From positions 1,922,001-1,986,000 of the forward strand of contig NZ_CP163444.1 of assembly GCF_041053105.1 (NCBI RefSeq): a stretch of DNA of 64,000 nt, in the 5' to 3' direction. The position numbers were made by a program, and so were the translations under genes. The notes under the pieces are model-generated. The model had not been told where the DNA came from. It was given only the letters and a program-made list of their open reading frames with translations, and searched no databases. Positions 44,573-54,203 of the stretch are shown in pieces. The number at the start of each line of letters is the position of its first letter. The stretch's first letter is position 1. The stretch comes from Streptomyces sp. R44. GTDB taxonomy: Bacteria; Actinomycetota; Actinomycetes; Streptomycetales; Streptomycetaceae.

Positions 44573-44893
44573 GTCACTCCCCACCCGTACAAGGGCACCC
44601 GGCCCGGGCAGGTTAACCCTATCGCCCCATCGTGACACCCGTGTATCCCGGCGGCGGGATTCACCGCACTCGTACGGGGGTTGACGGTCACTGTCTGAAT
44701 ACATCTGATTCCAGGGCGAGTTGGACAGCACTCGAACACCTGCCGAACCATCACGAACCATCCTGCACCCCGGACCGTCATCCATGGACACGAGGGCGGG
44801 TGTGATCTCCACCACCAAGATCGTCCGGACCGTCCGCCGAGGGACCCGCGCAGGACCGGAGCCGTGCGGACGCCCCTCGGCTACCGTGGATCC
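44573..44893. other. 321-bp intergenic region between divergent genes
   Basis: Must hold the promoters of the small protein (leftward) and the pseudokinase (rightward). A TTGACG at 44681-44686 has no convincing -10 partner. A TACCGT -10 element for the pseudokinase is at 44882-44887. No gene recognised. Confidence 0.6.
44882..44887 (+). promoter_or_regulatory. -10 element TACCGT, leaderless start
   Basis: TACCGT ends 6 bp before the ATG at 44894; no SD is present. Confidence 0.45.
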
Positions 44894-45835
44894 ATGACGG
44901 TGATCGCGGGTCGTTACCGGCTTCTCGACGTCCTCGCCGAGGGGGCGACGGGCACCGTCTGGCGTGCCCTGGACGAGACGGACCGGCACGAGGTGGCCCT
45001 CAAGGAGCTGCGCGCCCCGGCCGGGCTGCCGGCGGACGAGGTGCCCCTGTTCCACGCGCGGCGGGAGCGGGAGGCGCGGGCCGCCGCGCGGCTCTCCCAC
45101 CCCTCCGTCGTGCGGGTCCTCGGCGTGGTCACGGAGGACGGCCGGCCCTGGGTCGTGACGGAGCTGGTCCGCGGGCTCACCCTCGCCGAGACCCTCGACG
45201 CGGCCGGCCCGCTGCCGGCTCGGGAGGCCGCGCGCGTCAGCGCCGAGGTCCTCGCCGGTCTGCGGGCCGCTCGGGAGGCGGGCGTACCGCACCGGGGCGT
45301 GACGCCGGGACGGGTGCTGCTCGCGAACGACGGGCGGGTCGTGGTCACCGGCTTCGGCGGCGCGCCGGACGACGACGGGGGCCCGGAGGCGGAGCTGCGC
45401 TCCTTCGGGGCGCTCCTGGAGGCGGCGGCGGACGACCGGTCCGGACCACTGGGGGCCGTGGTCGACGAGCTGACCGGCGAGGAGCTCGCCGTGACGGCCG
45501 ATCAGGTGGAGCGGGAGCTGCGCCGGGTGGCGGCGGGCGGTACGCCGAGGACCGGGGAGGCGCCGCCGGCGGCTTCGGCCCCGCCCCGTACGGACGGGGG
45601 CGACGACGCCGGCACCGGGACGTCGCCCGCGCCCTCCCCGCGGACGGCACCGGCGCGGACAGCGCCCCGCCGGGGTCCCGTCCTGGTGGCCGGGCTGGTC
45701 GGGGCGCTGCTGATCGCGGGTGCGTTGACGTATCAGGCGGTACGGGACGACGGACCGGGCACCGGCCCGGAGCCGGGCGGCGGCACGAGCACCGCTCCGG
45801 CGGAGCCCGGCGGGTCGGCTACAGCGCCCCGTTGA
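44894..45835 (+). CDS. membrane-anchored Ser/Thr kinase-like protein, predicted pseudokinase
   Basis: 313 residues. Kinase fold at residues 8-215: a poor glycine loop (LAEGATGTVW), the ATP lysine K37 in VALKEL, and WVVTELVRGLTLAETL at the hinge. The catalytic loop reads PHRGVTPGRVLL, so the HRD Asp is Gly (135) and the loop Asn is Arg (140); DFG is replaced by GFG (153-155). It should not transfer phosphate. A Pro/Thr-rich linker, one membrane helix (VLVAGLVGALLIAGALTYQA) and a Pro/Gly/Thr-rich outer tail follow. It may bind a partner or ligand at the membrane. It overlaps the SGNH lipase gene by 17 bp at the 3' ends. Confidence 0.88.
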   Translation: MTVIAGRYRLLDVLAEGATGTVWRALDETDRHEVALKELRAPAGLPADEVPLFHARREREARAAARLSHPSVVRVLGVVTEDGRPWVVTELVRGLTLAETLDAAGPLPAREAARVSAEVLAGLRAAREAGVPHRGVTPGRVLLANDGRVVVTGFGGAPDDDGGPEAELRSFGALLEAAADDRSGPLGAVVDELTGEELAVTADQVERELRRVAAGGTPRTGEAPPAASAPPRTDGGDDAGTGTSPAPSPRTAPARTAPRRGPVLVAGLVGALLIAGALTYQAVRDDGPGTGPEPGGGTSTAPAEPGGSATAPR

Positions 45836-46625
45836 ACGAGGGCAGGTAGCCGCCGGACTGTCCGGCGGCGGTCGGGTGGTAGGACTCGCCGATGTTGAGC
45901 CAGTTGACGCTGTGCAGCCAGGCGGAGCCCGAGCAGATCTCGTGCCCGGTGAAGGCGGGGACGACGCCGGCGAAGGTGAAGCCGTGGTCGGCGGCGCGCT
46001 TCGCGGTGGCCGCGTTGAGGTAGTCGGAGGCGTTGTTGATGGCGCTGCGCTCGTTCTCGCTCAGGCCGGCGATGCAGCTGCCGCCGAGCTGGTAGAAGCG
46101 CGGGTAGCCGAGGACGACGACGTGGGCGGAGGGCGCCTTGCTGCTGATGGCGTTGTAGACGGAGTCGAGCTTGCCGGGGAGCGTGGAGTCCACGTAGGCC
46201 TTGGCCTGATTCACTCGGTTGATGCAGGTGGCCTCGGACTGGAGCACACAGGTCGTCATGACGTCGGCGAAACCGGCGTCATTTCCCCCGATCGTGATGG
46301 AGACCAGGTCGGTGGCGGCCGAGAGGGGTCCGAGCTGATTCGCGGTCACATCACCCGTTCGGGCGCCCGAGCAGGCGGTGAAGGCGAACGAGGAGGGTGC
46401 GTTCGCGTTCTTCCAGAGAACCGGAAACGCCTTCGTGGAGCGCTTGCAGTCGCCGCTGGCGCTGTCGTAACTCCCGGAGCCCACACCGGAGGAGTACGAG
46501 TCTCCCAGGGCCACGTAGTCGAGCGCGGCGGTCTCGGCGGCCTGGGCGGCGCCCGCCCCGGTGAGGGCGAGGACGGCACCGAGGAGGAGCGAGGACGAAA
46601 GGGCGGCAGAACGGGACAGTCTCAT
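45819..46625 (-). CDS. secreted SGNH/GDSL lipase-esterase
   Basis: 268 residues. Signal peptide (SAALSSSLLLGAVLALTGAG, ending near AQAAE). The catalytic blocks are GDSYSSGVG (Ser), TIGGNDAGF (Gly and Asn) and ESYHPTAAGQ (His). Six Cys suggest three disulfides, as in the S. coelicolor SCO1725 and S. rimosus lipases I recall. It hydrolyses ester lipids outside the cell. AGGGAGG (reverse strand) provides the SD. Two palindromes upstream (46654-46664 and 46675-46688) could control it. Confidence 0.94.
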   Translation of the reverse strand: MRLSRSAALSSSLLLGAVLALTGAGAAQAAETAALDYVALGDSYSSGVGSGSYDSASGDCKRSTKAFPVLWKNANAPSSFAFTACSGARTGDVTANQLGPLSAATDLVSITIGGNDAGFADVMTTCVLQSEATCINRVNQAKAYVDSTLPGKLDSVYNAISSKAPSAHVVVLGYPRFYQLGGSCIAGLSENERSAINNASDYLNAATAKRAADHGFTFAGVVPAFTGHEICSGSAWLHSVNWLNIGESYHPTAAGQSGGYLPSFNGAL

Positions 46626-46653
46626 GGAACCTCCCTGTAGCAGGATCTCTGCG

Positions 46654-46688
46654 CTACCAGGTAGTAGCATCGGATCCGGTCAACCGGA
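46654..46688. promoter_or_regulatory. two palindromes upstream of the SGNH lipase
   Basis: CTACCAGGTAG (46654-46664) and TCCGGTCAACCGGA (46675-46688) lie 29-63 bp before the lipase start, in the promoter zone. Regulators unknown. Confidence 0.45.
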
Positions 46689-46813
46689 AGTGTTCATGTC
46701 AAAACTGGCGGTTGCGGAGGCTGATCCTCCGTCAGGGACCGTCCAGATCCGGCCAACCGAGCCACCCGCAAAACCCGGTGCGCCACCCGGACACGTGCCC
46801 GATCATGGGCGTC

Positions 46814-47938
46814 ATGTCCGACACCCCCGCCGCACCGGCCACCCCCCGGAAGCCGACGAGCGCCGCCTCACTGCCCGTCATCGTCAACCTCGACGACAGC
46901 GACTCGCCCGGGGACGTCCTGGACGCGCTCTTCCTCGACCGGTTCGCCACCGGGGAGCAGCCGCACGCGCACAGCACCACCCTGGACCGGGCGAAGCCGG
47001 ACGCGACCCTGCTCCCCGAGGGGGCCAGGGTGCTGCGGGCCGCGAAGGACGACGACCGCAGCTCGGTGCTCGCCGAGGGCGAGGGCTGGACGATCCTCTC
47101 CTCCCGCTGGAACCGGCGCGCGGACGTGACCGTCACCGCCACCGACCCGGAGCTGGCGAAGCGGATCCTCGACGAGGCCACGGACGGGGCGAAGGACGAG
47201 CCCGAGCCGGAGCCCGAGGACGTGACGATGGGCTTCTGGTACGTGGCCCCGCAGCGCGGACCACGCCGGATGACCCGCCGGATCAGCGCCGGGACCTGGG
47301 AGGAGGTCCGGCCCAACTACTCGGCGCCGGTGGCCGATGCCATGGACCGGCTGATGAAGGTGACCCCCGAGGACATCACCGGCCGGCTCCTGCTCCTGCA
47401 CGGCCCGCCGGGCACGGGCAAGACCTCGGCGCTGCGGACACTGGCCCGGGCGTGGCAGGACTGGTGCCAGGTCGACTGCGTGCTCGACCCGGAGCGGCTC
47501 TTCAACGACATCGGCTATCTGATGGACATCGCCATCGGCGAGGACGACGGCAGCGCGAAGGAACGCTGGCGGCTGCTGCTCCTGGAGGACTGCGACGAGC
47601 TGATCCGCGGCGGGGCGAAGCACACCGCGGGGCAGGCCCTGTCACGGCTGCTCAACCTGACGGACGGGCTGCTCGGCCAGGGGCGCAACGTCCTGGTCGG
47701 AGTCACCACCAACGAGGACCTGGAGCGGCTGCACCCGGCGGTGGTCCGGCCGGGCCGCTGCCTGGCCCGCGTCGAGGTCGGGCCGCTGACCCGGGCCGAG
47801 TCCGTGGAGTGGCTCGGCCGCGAGGAGGACGTGCCGCGCGAGGGCGCGACGCTGGCGGAGCTGTTCGCGCTGCGCCGCGGCACGCCCTCGGCGGACCTCC
47901 CGGAGCCCCGTACGGCGGGGGCGGGTCTCTATCTCTGA
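46814..47938 (+). CDS. AAA+ ATPase of the DUF5925 type
   Basis: 374 residues. An N-terminal domain of ~150 residues (VIVNLDDSDSPGDVLDALFL) precedes an AAA module with Walker A LLHGPPGTGKTSALR, Walker B RLLLLEDCDELI, sensor-1 VGVTTNED and arginine-finger region VVRPGRC. I recall this architecture as DUF5925 in Streptomyces. ATG at 46814 is used; an in-frame ATG at 46805 is possible. Soluble; function unknown. Confidence 0.85.
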   Translation: MSDTPAAPATPRKPTSAASLPVIVNLDDSDSPGDVLDALFLDRFATGEQPHAHSTTLDRAKPDATLLPEGARVLRAAKDDDRSSVLAEGEGWTILSSRWNRRADVTVTATDPELAKRILDEATDGAKDEPEPEPEDVTMGFWYVAPQRGPRRMTRRISAGTWEEVRPNYSAPVADAMDRLMKVTPEDITGRLLLLHGPPGTGKTSALRTLARAWQDWCQVDCVLDPERLFNDIGYLMDIAIGEDDGSAKERWRLLLLEDCDELIRGGAKHTAGQALSRLLNLTDGLLGQGRNVLVGVTTNEDLERLHPAVVRPGRCLARVEVGPLTRAESVEWLGREEDVPREGATLAELFALRRGTPSADLPEPRTAGAGLYL

Positions 47939-47953
47939 CGGAAGACCCGTCAG
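47935..47953. terminator. short hairpin spanning two stop codons
   Basis: CTGACGG and CCGTCAG pair around a 5-nt loop and include the stop codons of the convergent ATPase and GntR genes. Confidence 0.45.
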
Positions 47954-48324
47954 TTGTCGTACGCGGCCCGCAGGGCCTCGCTCAGCGCGGCCTCCGCGGC
48001 CTCGCGGCTGAGGCCCAGACGGCGGGCCTCCTCCGCGAACTGGGCGGCGGCGCTGGCGGCCCTGCGGGTCGCCGCGTCACCCGCGGCGGCGACGAAGGTG
48101 CCGTGGCGCCCGCGCGTCTCGATGACTCCGTCCGCCTCCAGGGCCTTGTACGCCTTGGCGACCGTGTTCGCGGCGAGGCCCAGCTGCTCCGCGAGCCCCC
48201 GTACCGTCGGCAGCTTGTATCCGACCGGCAGTCTGCCCGACCGGGCCCGCTCCGAGATCTGGGCTCGCAGTTGTTCGTAGGGAGCGGTGGTGGATCCGTG
48301 GTCCACGGCGATGGTGAGTGTCAC
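47950..48324 (-). CDS. YtrA-subfamily GntR regulator
   Basis: 124 residues. Winged helix (APYEQLRAQISERARSG, VRGLAEQLGLAANTVAKAYK, RGRHGTFVA) followed by only ~40 residues, the short effector part of YtrA-type regulators, which usually sit beside ABC transporters. None is adjacent here. Divergent from a GNAT gene across a 74-bp gap. Confidence 0.9.
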   Translation of the reverse strand: MTLTIAVDHGSTTAPYEQLRAQISERARSGRLPVGYKLPTVRGLAEQLGLAANTVAKAYKALEADGVIETRGRHGTFVAAAGDAATRRAASAAAQFAEEARRLGLSREAAEAALSEALRAAYDN

Positions 48325-48384
48325 CCCGCCGATTCTGCCCCCACCCCACCGGAAAATGGGAGGCGGAGGTGCGTCCCGCGCCCG

Positions 48385-48390
48385 TAGCGT
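48385..48390 (+). promoter_or_regulatory. -10 element TAGCGT, near-leaderless start
   Basis: TAGCGT ends 8 bp before the GNAT gene ATG at 48399; no SD is visible. Confidence 0.4.
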
Positions 48391-48398
48391 GCCACCAC

Positions 48399-49322
48399 AT
48401 GACTGTGATCGTCCGTGATGTGCGGGCCCCGGACGCCGAGGGTTTCGCCCGCGTCCGCCGGGCAGCGCTGCCCTTCATGCTCGCGACCGCCGAGCAGCTC
48501 GCCTTCGACTGGGCGCACGCCCACCCCGACAGCCACTACCGGCCGCTGGTCGCCGTGTCCGAGGACGGCGGGATCATCGGGACCGCGCAGGTGGGCATCG
48601 CGCACGACGCCCCGAGGCCCGGGATCGGCTACGCCAACGTGTACGTGGACCCCGCGCACCAGGGGCTCGGCGCGGGGACGCTGCTGCTGCGCGCCGCCGA
48701 GGAGTACCTGGCCGAGCGGGGAGCGCGGACCGTGTACAGCTGGGCCCTGGACGAGCCGGCGAACCACGCCTGGGCCGAGCGGCGGGGGTACACGCGCAGC
48801 CGCAGCGCGCACTTCCTCCGGCTCGACCTGGCGAAGGCCGACCTGCCGCCGCTCCAGGACCCGCCGGCCGGCGTCGAGCTGCGCACGGCCGAGGACTTCG
48901 CGGCCGACCCGCGGCCGCTGTTCGAGCTGGACGCGGTGACGACCGCGGACGAGCCGGGCGACGTGGGCGCCGAGCTGGCCGACTACGCGCACTGGCGGGA
49001 GACCACCTGGGAGCATCCGCTGCTCGACCGGGCGCTGACGACGGTCGCGGTGGTGGACGGGGTGCCGGCGGCGTTCAGCGCGGCGCAGACGGACGGCCTG
49101 GGCCGGTACTCCTCGGGGATGACCGGCACCGCGCCGGCGTTCCGCGGCCGTGGGCTCGCCAAGCTCGCCAAGAACGCCTCGCTGCACCGGGCCAGGGCCG
49201 CGGGCTGCGTGGAGGCCTTCACGGGGAACGACGCGGGGAACGGCCCGATGCTGGCGATCAACGAGTGGTTCGGTTACGAGATCGGCGCGACGGAGGTGCG
49301 GTATGTCCGGACGATCGGTTGA
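48399..49322 (+). CDS. double-domain GNAT acetyltransferase
   Basis: 307 residues with two GNAT folds. The first has the acetyl-CoA loop in YVDPAHQGLGAGTLLL; the second, at about 210-305, has the Q/RxxGxG-like APAFRGRGLAKLAK. Tandem GNAT proteins of this kind include mycothiol-synthase relatives, but this one lacks enough signature to say so. Its last 20 bp overlap the start of the DUF402 gene, so the two are coupled. Substrate unknown. Confidence 0.88.
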   Translation: MTVIVRDVRAPDAEGFARVRRAALPFMLATAEQLAFDWAHAHPDSHYRPLVAVSEDGGIIGTAQVGIAHDAPRPGIGYANVYVDPAHQGLGAGTLLLRAAEEYLAERGARTVYSWALDEPANHAWAERRGYTRSRSAHFLRLDLAKADLPPLQDPPAGVELRTAEDFAADPRPLFELDAVTTADEPGDVGAELADYAHWRETTWEHPLLDRALTTVAVVDGVPAAFSAAQTDGLGRYSSGMTGTAPAFRGRGLAKLAKNASLHRARAAGCVEAFTGNDAGNGPMLAINEWFGYEIGATEVRYVRTIG

Positions 49323-49762
49323 GATCACCCTGACGAAGGCGGGCCGGACGAAGATCCGGTACCCGGCCGAGGTGCTCACGGAGGAGGGTGCCCGGCTCTC
49401 GGTGCGCGCCCCGTGGGCGGCCGAGGGGGTGCGGGACTTCGGCTTCGTGCGGTTCGAGCCGGGTGACGTGTTCGTGGAGCACTACTGGCGCGACCGCTGG
49501 TTCACGGTCAAGGAGGTGCGGTCGGCGGACGGCGCCCTGAAGGGCTGGTACTGCGACATCACCCGGCCGGCCGTGATCGAGGGCTCCGCGGTGGTGATCG
49601 AGGACCTGGACCTGGACCTGTGGGTGTCGGCGGACGGCAGCGAGGTGCTGCGGCTCGACGAGGACGAGTTCACGGCGAGCGGTCTCGCCGCCTCCGACCC
49701 GGAGGCGGCGGCCCGTGCCGTGGAGGCCCTCGACGAGCTGGAGGCGCTCGGCCGGGAGGGCC

Positions 49763-50305
<543 letters not shown>

Positions 50306-50354
50306 TCACCCCATCGGGGGCGCGTTGGCGGCCGGTACGCATACCGTCGTACGG

Positions 50355-51845
50355 TCAGTGCGCGGCGCGCCGGGCGGTCGCCTTCCTCACCAGGGGCCAG
50401 GCGAGCAGGACGAGCACGACCGTGTAGACGGTGACCGAGAACGGGGTGTTCACCAGGCCCGTCAGGGAGCCGTCGCTGATCTGGAGGGCGCGGCGCAGCT
50501 GCTGTTCGGCGGCCGGGCCGAGGATGACGCCGATGACCGCCGGCAGCACCGGAAGGCCGTAGCGCCGCATCCCGAGGCCGATCAGACCGATGACGAGCAG
50601 CACGATCAGGTCGAACGCCTCGCCGCCCACCGCGTACGCCCCGACGGCGGCGAAGAAGAGGATGCCGGCGTACAGGTACGGGCGCGGGATGCGCAGCAGC
50701 TTGGCCCAGACGGGCGCGAGCGGCAGGTTCAGCGCGAGCAGCAGCACCATGCCGACGAACAGCGAGGCGATGAGGCCCCACACCAGCTCGGGTTCCCGCT
50801 CGAAGAGCAGCGGGCCCGGCTGGATCCCGTACTGCTGGAACGCGGCCAGCATCACGGCGGCGACCGCCGTCGTGGGCAGCCCGAGGGTCAGCATGGAGAC
50901 GAGCGTGCCGGCGGCGGAGGCCGAGGCCGCGGACTCGGGGCCGGCGACGCCCTCGATGGCGCCCTTGCCGAACTGGTCCTTGTGCTTCGAGAGACGCTTC
51001 TCCGTGACGTACGAGAGGAAGGTCGGGATCTCCGCGCCGCCGGCCGGGATCGCGCCGAACGGGAAGCCGATGAGGGGACCGCGCAGCCAGGACTTCCAGG
51101 TGCGGCGTACGTCGTCCTTGGCGAGCCAGGGGCGGCCGACCGGGATGGCCTCCCCCGAGGTGCGGCGCAGGTGCGCGGCGACCCAGAGGGCCTCGCCGAT
51201 CGCGAAGAGACCGACGGCGACGATGACGACGTCGATGCCGTCGGCGAGCTGGAGCGAACCGAAGGTGAGGCGCTGCTGCCCGGTCATCTGGTCGAGTCCG
51301 ACCAGGCCGATCGTGAGGCCGATGAGCAGCGAGGCGAGGCCGCGGATGCGGGAGGAGCCGAGGACCGAGGTCACCGCGATGAAGGCGAGGACCATGAGGG
51401 CGAGGTAGTCGGGGGCGCCGATGTCGACGGCGAGCGCGGCGACGGTCGGGGCGAGCACGACGAGCAGGATCGTGCCGATCATGCCGCCGGCGAAGTGCCC
51501 GACGGCGGCGGCCGCGAGGGCCTGTGCGCCGCGCCCGGCCTTGGCCATCGGATTGCCCTCGATGGCGGCGACGACGGCGGCGCTCTCGCCGGGGGTGTTG
51601 AGGAGGATCGAGGTGGTGGAGCCGCCGAACATGGCGCCGTAGTAGATGCCGGCGAACATGATGAACGCGCCGGTCGGTTCGAGCCCGTAGGTCACCGGGA
51701 GCAGCAGGGCGACGGCCATGGCGGGGCCGATGCCGGGCAGGACGCCGATGGCGGTGCCGAGGAGCACGCCGATGGCGGCCCACAGCAGGTTCGTCGGGGT
51801 GAGGGCGGTCCCGAAGCCGTCGAGGAGGGAGTTCAGGGAATCCAT
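50355..51845 (-). CDS. tctA: TctA large membrane subunit, tripartite tricarboxylate transporter
   Basis: 496 residues, about eleven to twelve helices. The family signature [20 protein letters not shown] near the N-terminus and [14 protein letters not shown] are present, as is the second-half [16 protein letters not shown]. It forms the proton/sodium-coupled channel with TctB and takes up a carboxylate captured by TctC. Last gene of tctCBA, 3 bp after tctB. Confidence 0.96.
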   Translation of the reverse strand: MDSLNSLLDGFGTALTPTNLLWAAIGVLLGTAIGVLPGIGPAMAVALLLPVTYGLEPTGAFIMFAGIYYGAMFGGSTTSILLNTPGESAAVVAAIEGNPMAKAGRGAQALAAAAVGHFAGGMIGTILLVVLAPTVAALAVDIGAPDYLALMVLAFIAVTSVLGSSRIRGLASLLIGLTIGLVGLDQMTGQQRLTFGSLQLADGIDVVIVAVGLFAIGEALWVAAHLRRTSGEAIPVGRPWLAKDDVRRTWKSWLRGPLIGFPFGAIPAGGAEIPTFLSYVTEKRLSKHKDQFGKGAIEGVAGPESAASASAAGTLVSMLTLGLPTTAVAAVMLAAFQQYGIQPGPLLFEREPELVWGLIASLFVGMVLLLALNLPLAPVWAKLLRIPRPYLYAGILFFAAVGAYAVGGEAFDLIVLLVIGLIGLGMRRYGLPVLPAVIGVILGPAAEQQLRRALQISDGSLTGLVNTPFSVTVYTVVLVLLAWPLVRKATARRAAH

Positions 51846-51848
51846 GGG

Positions 51849-52343
51849 TCAGATCACTCCCATCAGCGGTCCGCCGGGCAGCGGGACGCCGAGCAGCTTG
51901 TCGAAGACGGCGTAGGTGAGGAGCGAGAGGGCGGCCGCGATCAGCGGGTCGCGGTGGAGGTGGCGGCTGCCGAGGGCGTAGGCCGCGCCCCAGAAGAGCA
52001 GGGCGCCGGCGACGGGGAAGCCGAGGGGGCCGATGAGGACGGCGAAGGCGAGGAACACACCGGTGAGGAGCAGGACGGTGCGCCAGTCGGCGGGTTCGGT
52101 CAGGTCGATGTCCTCGCCGGCCTCGGCCTCTCCCCGGCCGCCGCGCAGCACGTCGACACTGAGGAGGACGGCGACGGCGAGGAGGCCGCAGCCGACGACT
52201 AGGGGGACGGTCGCGGGGCCGACGGGCCCGCGGCCCGCGATGTCGGCGTCGAGGGTGAGGGCGTCGGTGAGGACGAGGATCCCGAGGAGGAGCAGGAGTG
52301 CGCCGACGCCGAGTTCGGACCTCCCGCGCAGCAGAGTCTTCAC
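51849..52343 (-). CDS. tctB: TctB small membrane subunit
   Basis: 164 residues, four helices: LGVGALLLLLGILVLTDALT opens it, then VGCGLLAVAVLLSVDVLRGG, a cytosolic acidic loop and two more helices. GTG start overlaps the tctC stop (GTGA), so it is coupled to tctC and followed at once by tctA. Confidence 0.93.
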   Translation of the reverse strand: MKTLLRGRSELGVGALLLLLGILVLTDALTLDADIAGRGPVGPATVPLVVGCGLLAVAVLLSVDVLRGGRGEAEAGEDIDLTEPADWRTVLLLTGVFLAFAVLIGPLGFPVAGALLFWGAAYALGSRHLHRDPLIAAALSLLTYAVFDKLLGVPLPGGPLMGVI

Positions 52344-53323
52344 AGTCCCAGCTCCTTGAGGACGGAGCCGACCCGCCGGTCCTGCTCGGTGAGGAAGGTG
52401 CCGAACTCCGCGCCGGGCAGGAAGGCGTCGTTCCAGCCGTGGGTCTTCAGCGAGTCGCGCCACTGCGGGGAGCCGTGCAGCCCGGTCACGAGGGCGACGA
52501 GCTTCCCGCGCTCGGCGTCGGAGAGGCCGGGCGGGGCGACGATGCCGCGCCAGTTGGTGAACTCGGTGTCGAGACCGGCCTCGCGGAGGGTGGGGGCGTC
52601 GAGGCCGGGCACCCGCTTCGGGCCGGTGACGGCGAGGAGGCGCAGCTCCCCCGCCTTGATCTGGTCGAGGTACTCGCCGACGCCGGAGACGCCGAAGCCG
52701 ACCTTGTTGCCGAGGATGGAGGCGAGGAGCTCGCCGCCGCCGTCGAAGGGCACGTAGTTGACGTCCTTCGGCGCGATCCCGGCGGCCTGGGCCATCAGCA
52801 TGGGGGCGAGGTGGTCGGGGCCGCCGGGCGAGGAGCCGCCGCCGACGGGCAGCTTGCCGGGGTCCTTCTTCCAGGCCGCGAGGAGGTCCTGGATCGTCCT
52901 GTACGGGGATTCCTTGCCGACCACGACGATGTCCTGCTCCTCGGTGAGCCGGGCGATCGGGGTGGTGTCGGCGAGGGTTCTGGGCGTCTTGTTGGTGTGG
53001 ACGGCGCCGACGACGCCGAGGCCCATGGACATGGCGAGGCGGCCGTTGCCGCGCTCGCCGACGAGCCGGGTGAGGCCGACGGTGCCGCCCGCGCCGGGCA
53101 GGTTGAAGACCTCGACGTCGCCGGTGAGTCCGGCCTCCTCGACGTTCTTCGCGGCGGTGCGGGCGGTGATGTCGTATCCGCCGCCGGGGGTGTTGGGGAC
53201 CATGAAGCGCAGGCCGGGTATCGCGGTGCCGGTGTCGGAGCCGGTGCCCGGGCTGAGCAACGGCGGGCCGACGAGCACCAGGAGAGCCGCCCCGAGGAGG
53301 GCGAAGGGGGTGCGCAACCGCAC
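52340..53323 (-). CDS. tctC: TctC periplasmic-type solute-binding protein
   Basis: 327 residues. N-terminal export helix (TPFALLGAALLVLVGPPLLS) without a lipobox Cys, so attachment is by the uncleaved helix or it is released. Ligand-site blocks are MVPNTPGGGYDITAR, NLPGAGGTVGLTRL and NYVPFDGGGELLASILG. It binds a di/tricarboxylate. GTG start at 53323 with GAGAGG upstream. Probably induced by the divergent response regulator. Confidence 0.94.
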   Translation of the reverse strand: MRLRTPFALLGAALLVLVGPPLLSPGTGSDTGTAIPGLRFMVPNTPGGGYDITARTAAKNVEEAGLTGDVEVFNLPGAGGTVGLTRLVGERGNGRLAMSMGLGVVGAVHTNKTPRTLADTTPIARLTEEQDIVVVGKESPYRTIQDLLAAWKKDPGKLPVGGGSSPGGPDHLAPMLMAQAAGIAPKDVNYVPFDGGGELLASILGNKVGFGVSGVGEYLDQIKAGELRLLAVTGPKRVPGLDAPTLREAGLDTEFTNWRGIVAPPGLSDAERGKLVALVTGLHGSPQWRDSLKTHGWNDAFLPGAEFGTFLTEQDRRVGSVLKELGL

Positions 53324-53420
53324 GGGTGCCGCCTCTCAGACAGGAGGGAAATGGGGGTGTGAGGTGGCCCACATGTTGCCCTCGCGTTAAGAAGCTGTCT
53401 CTCTTCCGCAATCAACGGAC

Positions 53421-53438
53421 GTTGTGGTCGTTGTGGTC
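53421..53438 (+). promoter_or_regulatory. direct repeat GTTGTGGTC x2
   Basis: Two abutting 9-bp repeats lie between tctC and the divergent response regulator gene, at the -35 position of the latter. Likely a binding site for that regulator. Confidence 0.5.
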
Positions 53439-53444
53439 GGGACC

Positions 53445-53450
53445 TAGCGT
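53445..53450 (+). promoter_or_regulatory. -10 element TAGCGT, near-leaderless start
   Basis: TAGCGT ends 8 bp before the GTG at 53459, with TTGTGG 17 bp upstream as a weak -35. Confidence 0.4.
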
Positions 53451-53458
53451 GGGTCGGC

Positions 53459-54127
53459 GTGACGAAGGTGCTGGTCGTGGACGACGACTTCATGGTCGCC
53501 AAGCTGCACTGCCGCTACGTGTCGGCGGTGGCGGGCTTCACCGTGGCCGGGGTCGCGCACAGCGGCGCGGAGGCGCTCCGCGCGGCCGAGCGGCTCCGCC
53601 CCGACCTGGTCCTGCTGGACGTCTTCCTGCCCGACATGGACGGGGTCCGGGTGCTGCGGGAGCTGCGCGCGGCGGGTCTGGGCATGGACGCGCTCTTCAT
53701 CACCGCCGCCCGCGACGTCGGCACGATCCGCTCGGCGCTGCGCGCCGGGGCCCTGCACTATCTGATCAAGCCGTTCACCCAGGCCGCCCTGCACGAGCAG
53801 TTGCGTCATGTCGCCTCCCTCCGCAGCCGCCTCGACGAGCTCGACGAGGCGCGCCAGGAGGACGTCGACCAGATCTTCGGCACTCGCCCCCGCGGCTCCC
53901 GCGAGCTCCCGAAGGGCCTCGCCCCGCACACGGCCGACCTGGTCGACTCCGTCCTCCGCGCCCACCCGGAGGGCCTCTCGGCCACGGAATGCGCCCAAGC
54001 GGGCTCCCTCTCCCGCGTGAGTGCCCGCCGCTACCTGGAGTACTTCGCGGAGACGGGCCGCGCGGAGGTCACCCTCCGCTACGGCGGCACGGGCCGCCCG
54101 GAACGCCGCTACCGACGGCTGGGGTAG
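53459..54127 (+). CDS. CitB/DctR-type response regulator
   Basis: 222 residues. Receiver domain with D9/D10, phospho-acceptor D54 in LVLLDVFLPD and Lys in YLIKPF; a linker, then a C-terminal HTH (GLSATECAQAGSLSRVSARR). This architecture goes with CitA/DcuS-type kinases that sense carboxylates, and it is divergent from tctCBA, which it likely activates. No sensor kinase lies beside it. GTG start. Confidence 0.92.
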   Translation: MTKVLVVDDDFMVAKLHCRYVSAVAGFTVAGVAHSGAEALRAAERLRPDLVLLDVFLPDMDGVRVLRELRAAGLGMDALFITAARDVGTIRSALRAGALHYLIKPFTQAALHEQLRHVASLRSRLDELDEARQEDVDQIFGTRPRGSRELPKGLAPHTADLVDSVLRAHPEGLSATECAQAGSLSRVSARRYLEYFAETGRAEVTLRYGGTGRPERRYRRLG

Positions 54128-54155
54128 GCACGGCGGCGGTACGGCGGCGCGTGCG

Positions 54156-54180
54156 GGGCGGCTCGGAATCGGGGCCGCCC
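54156..54180. terminator. hairpin between convergent genes
   Basis: GGGCGGC and GCCGCCC pair across an 11-nt loop between the response regulator and the unknown gene. Confidence 0.5.
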
Positions 54181-54203
54181 GCCGCCCCGTCACCGGAACC
54201 CGC

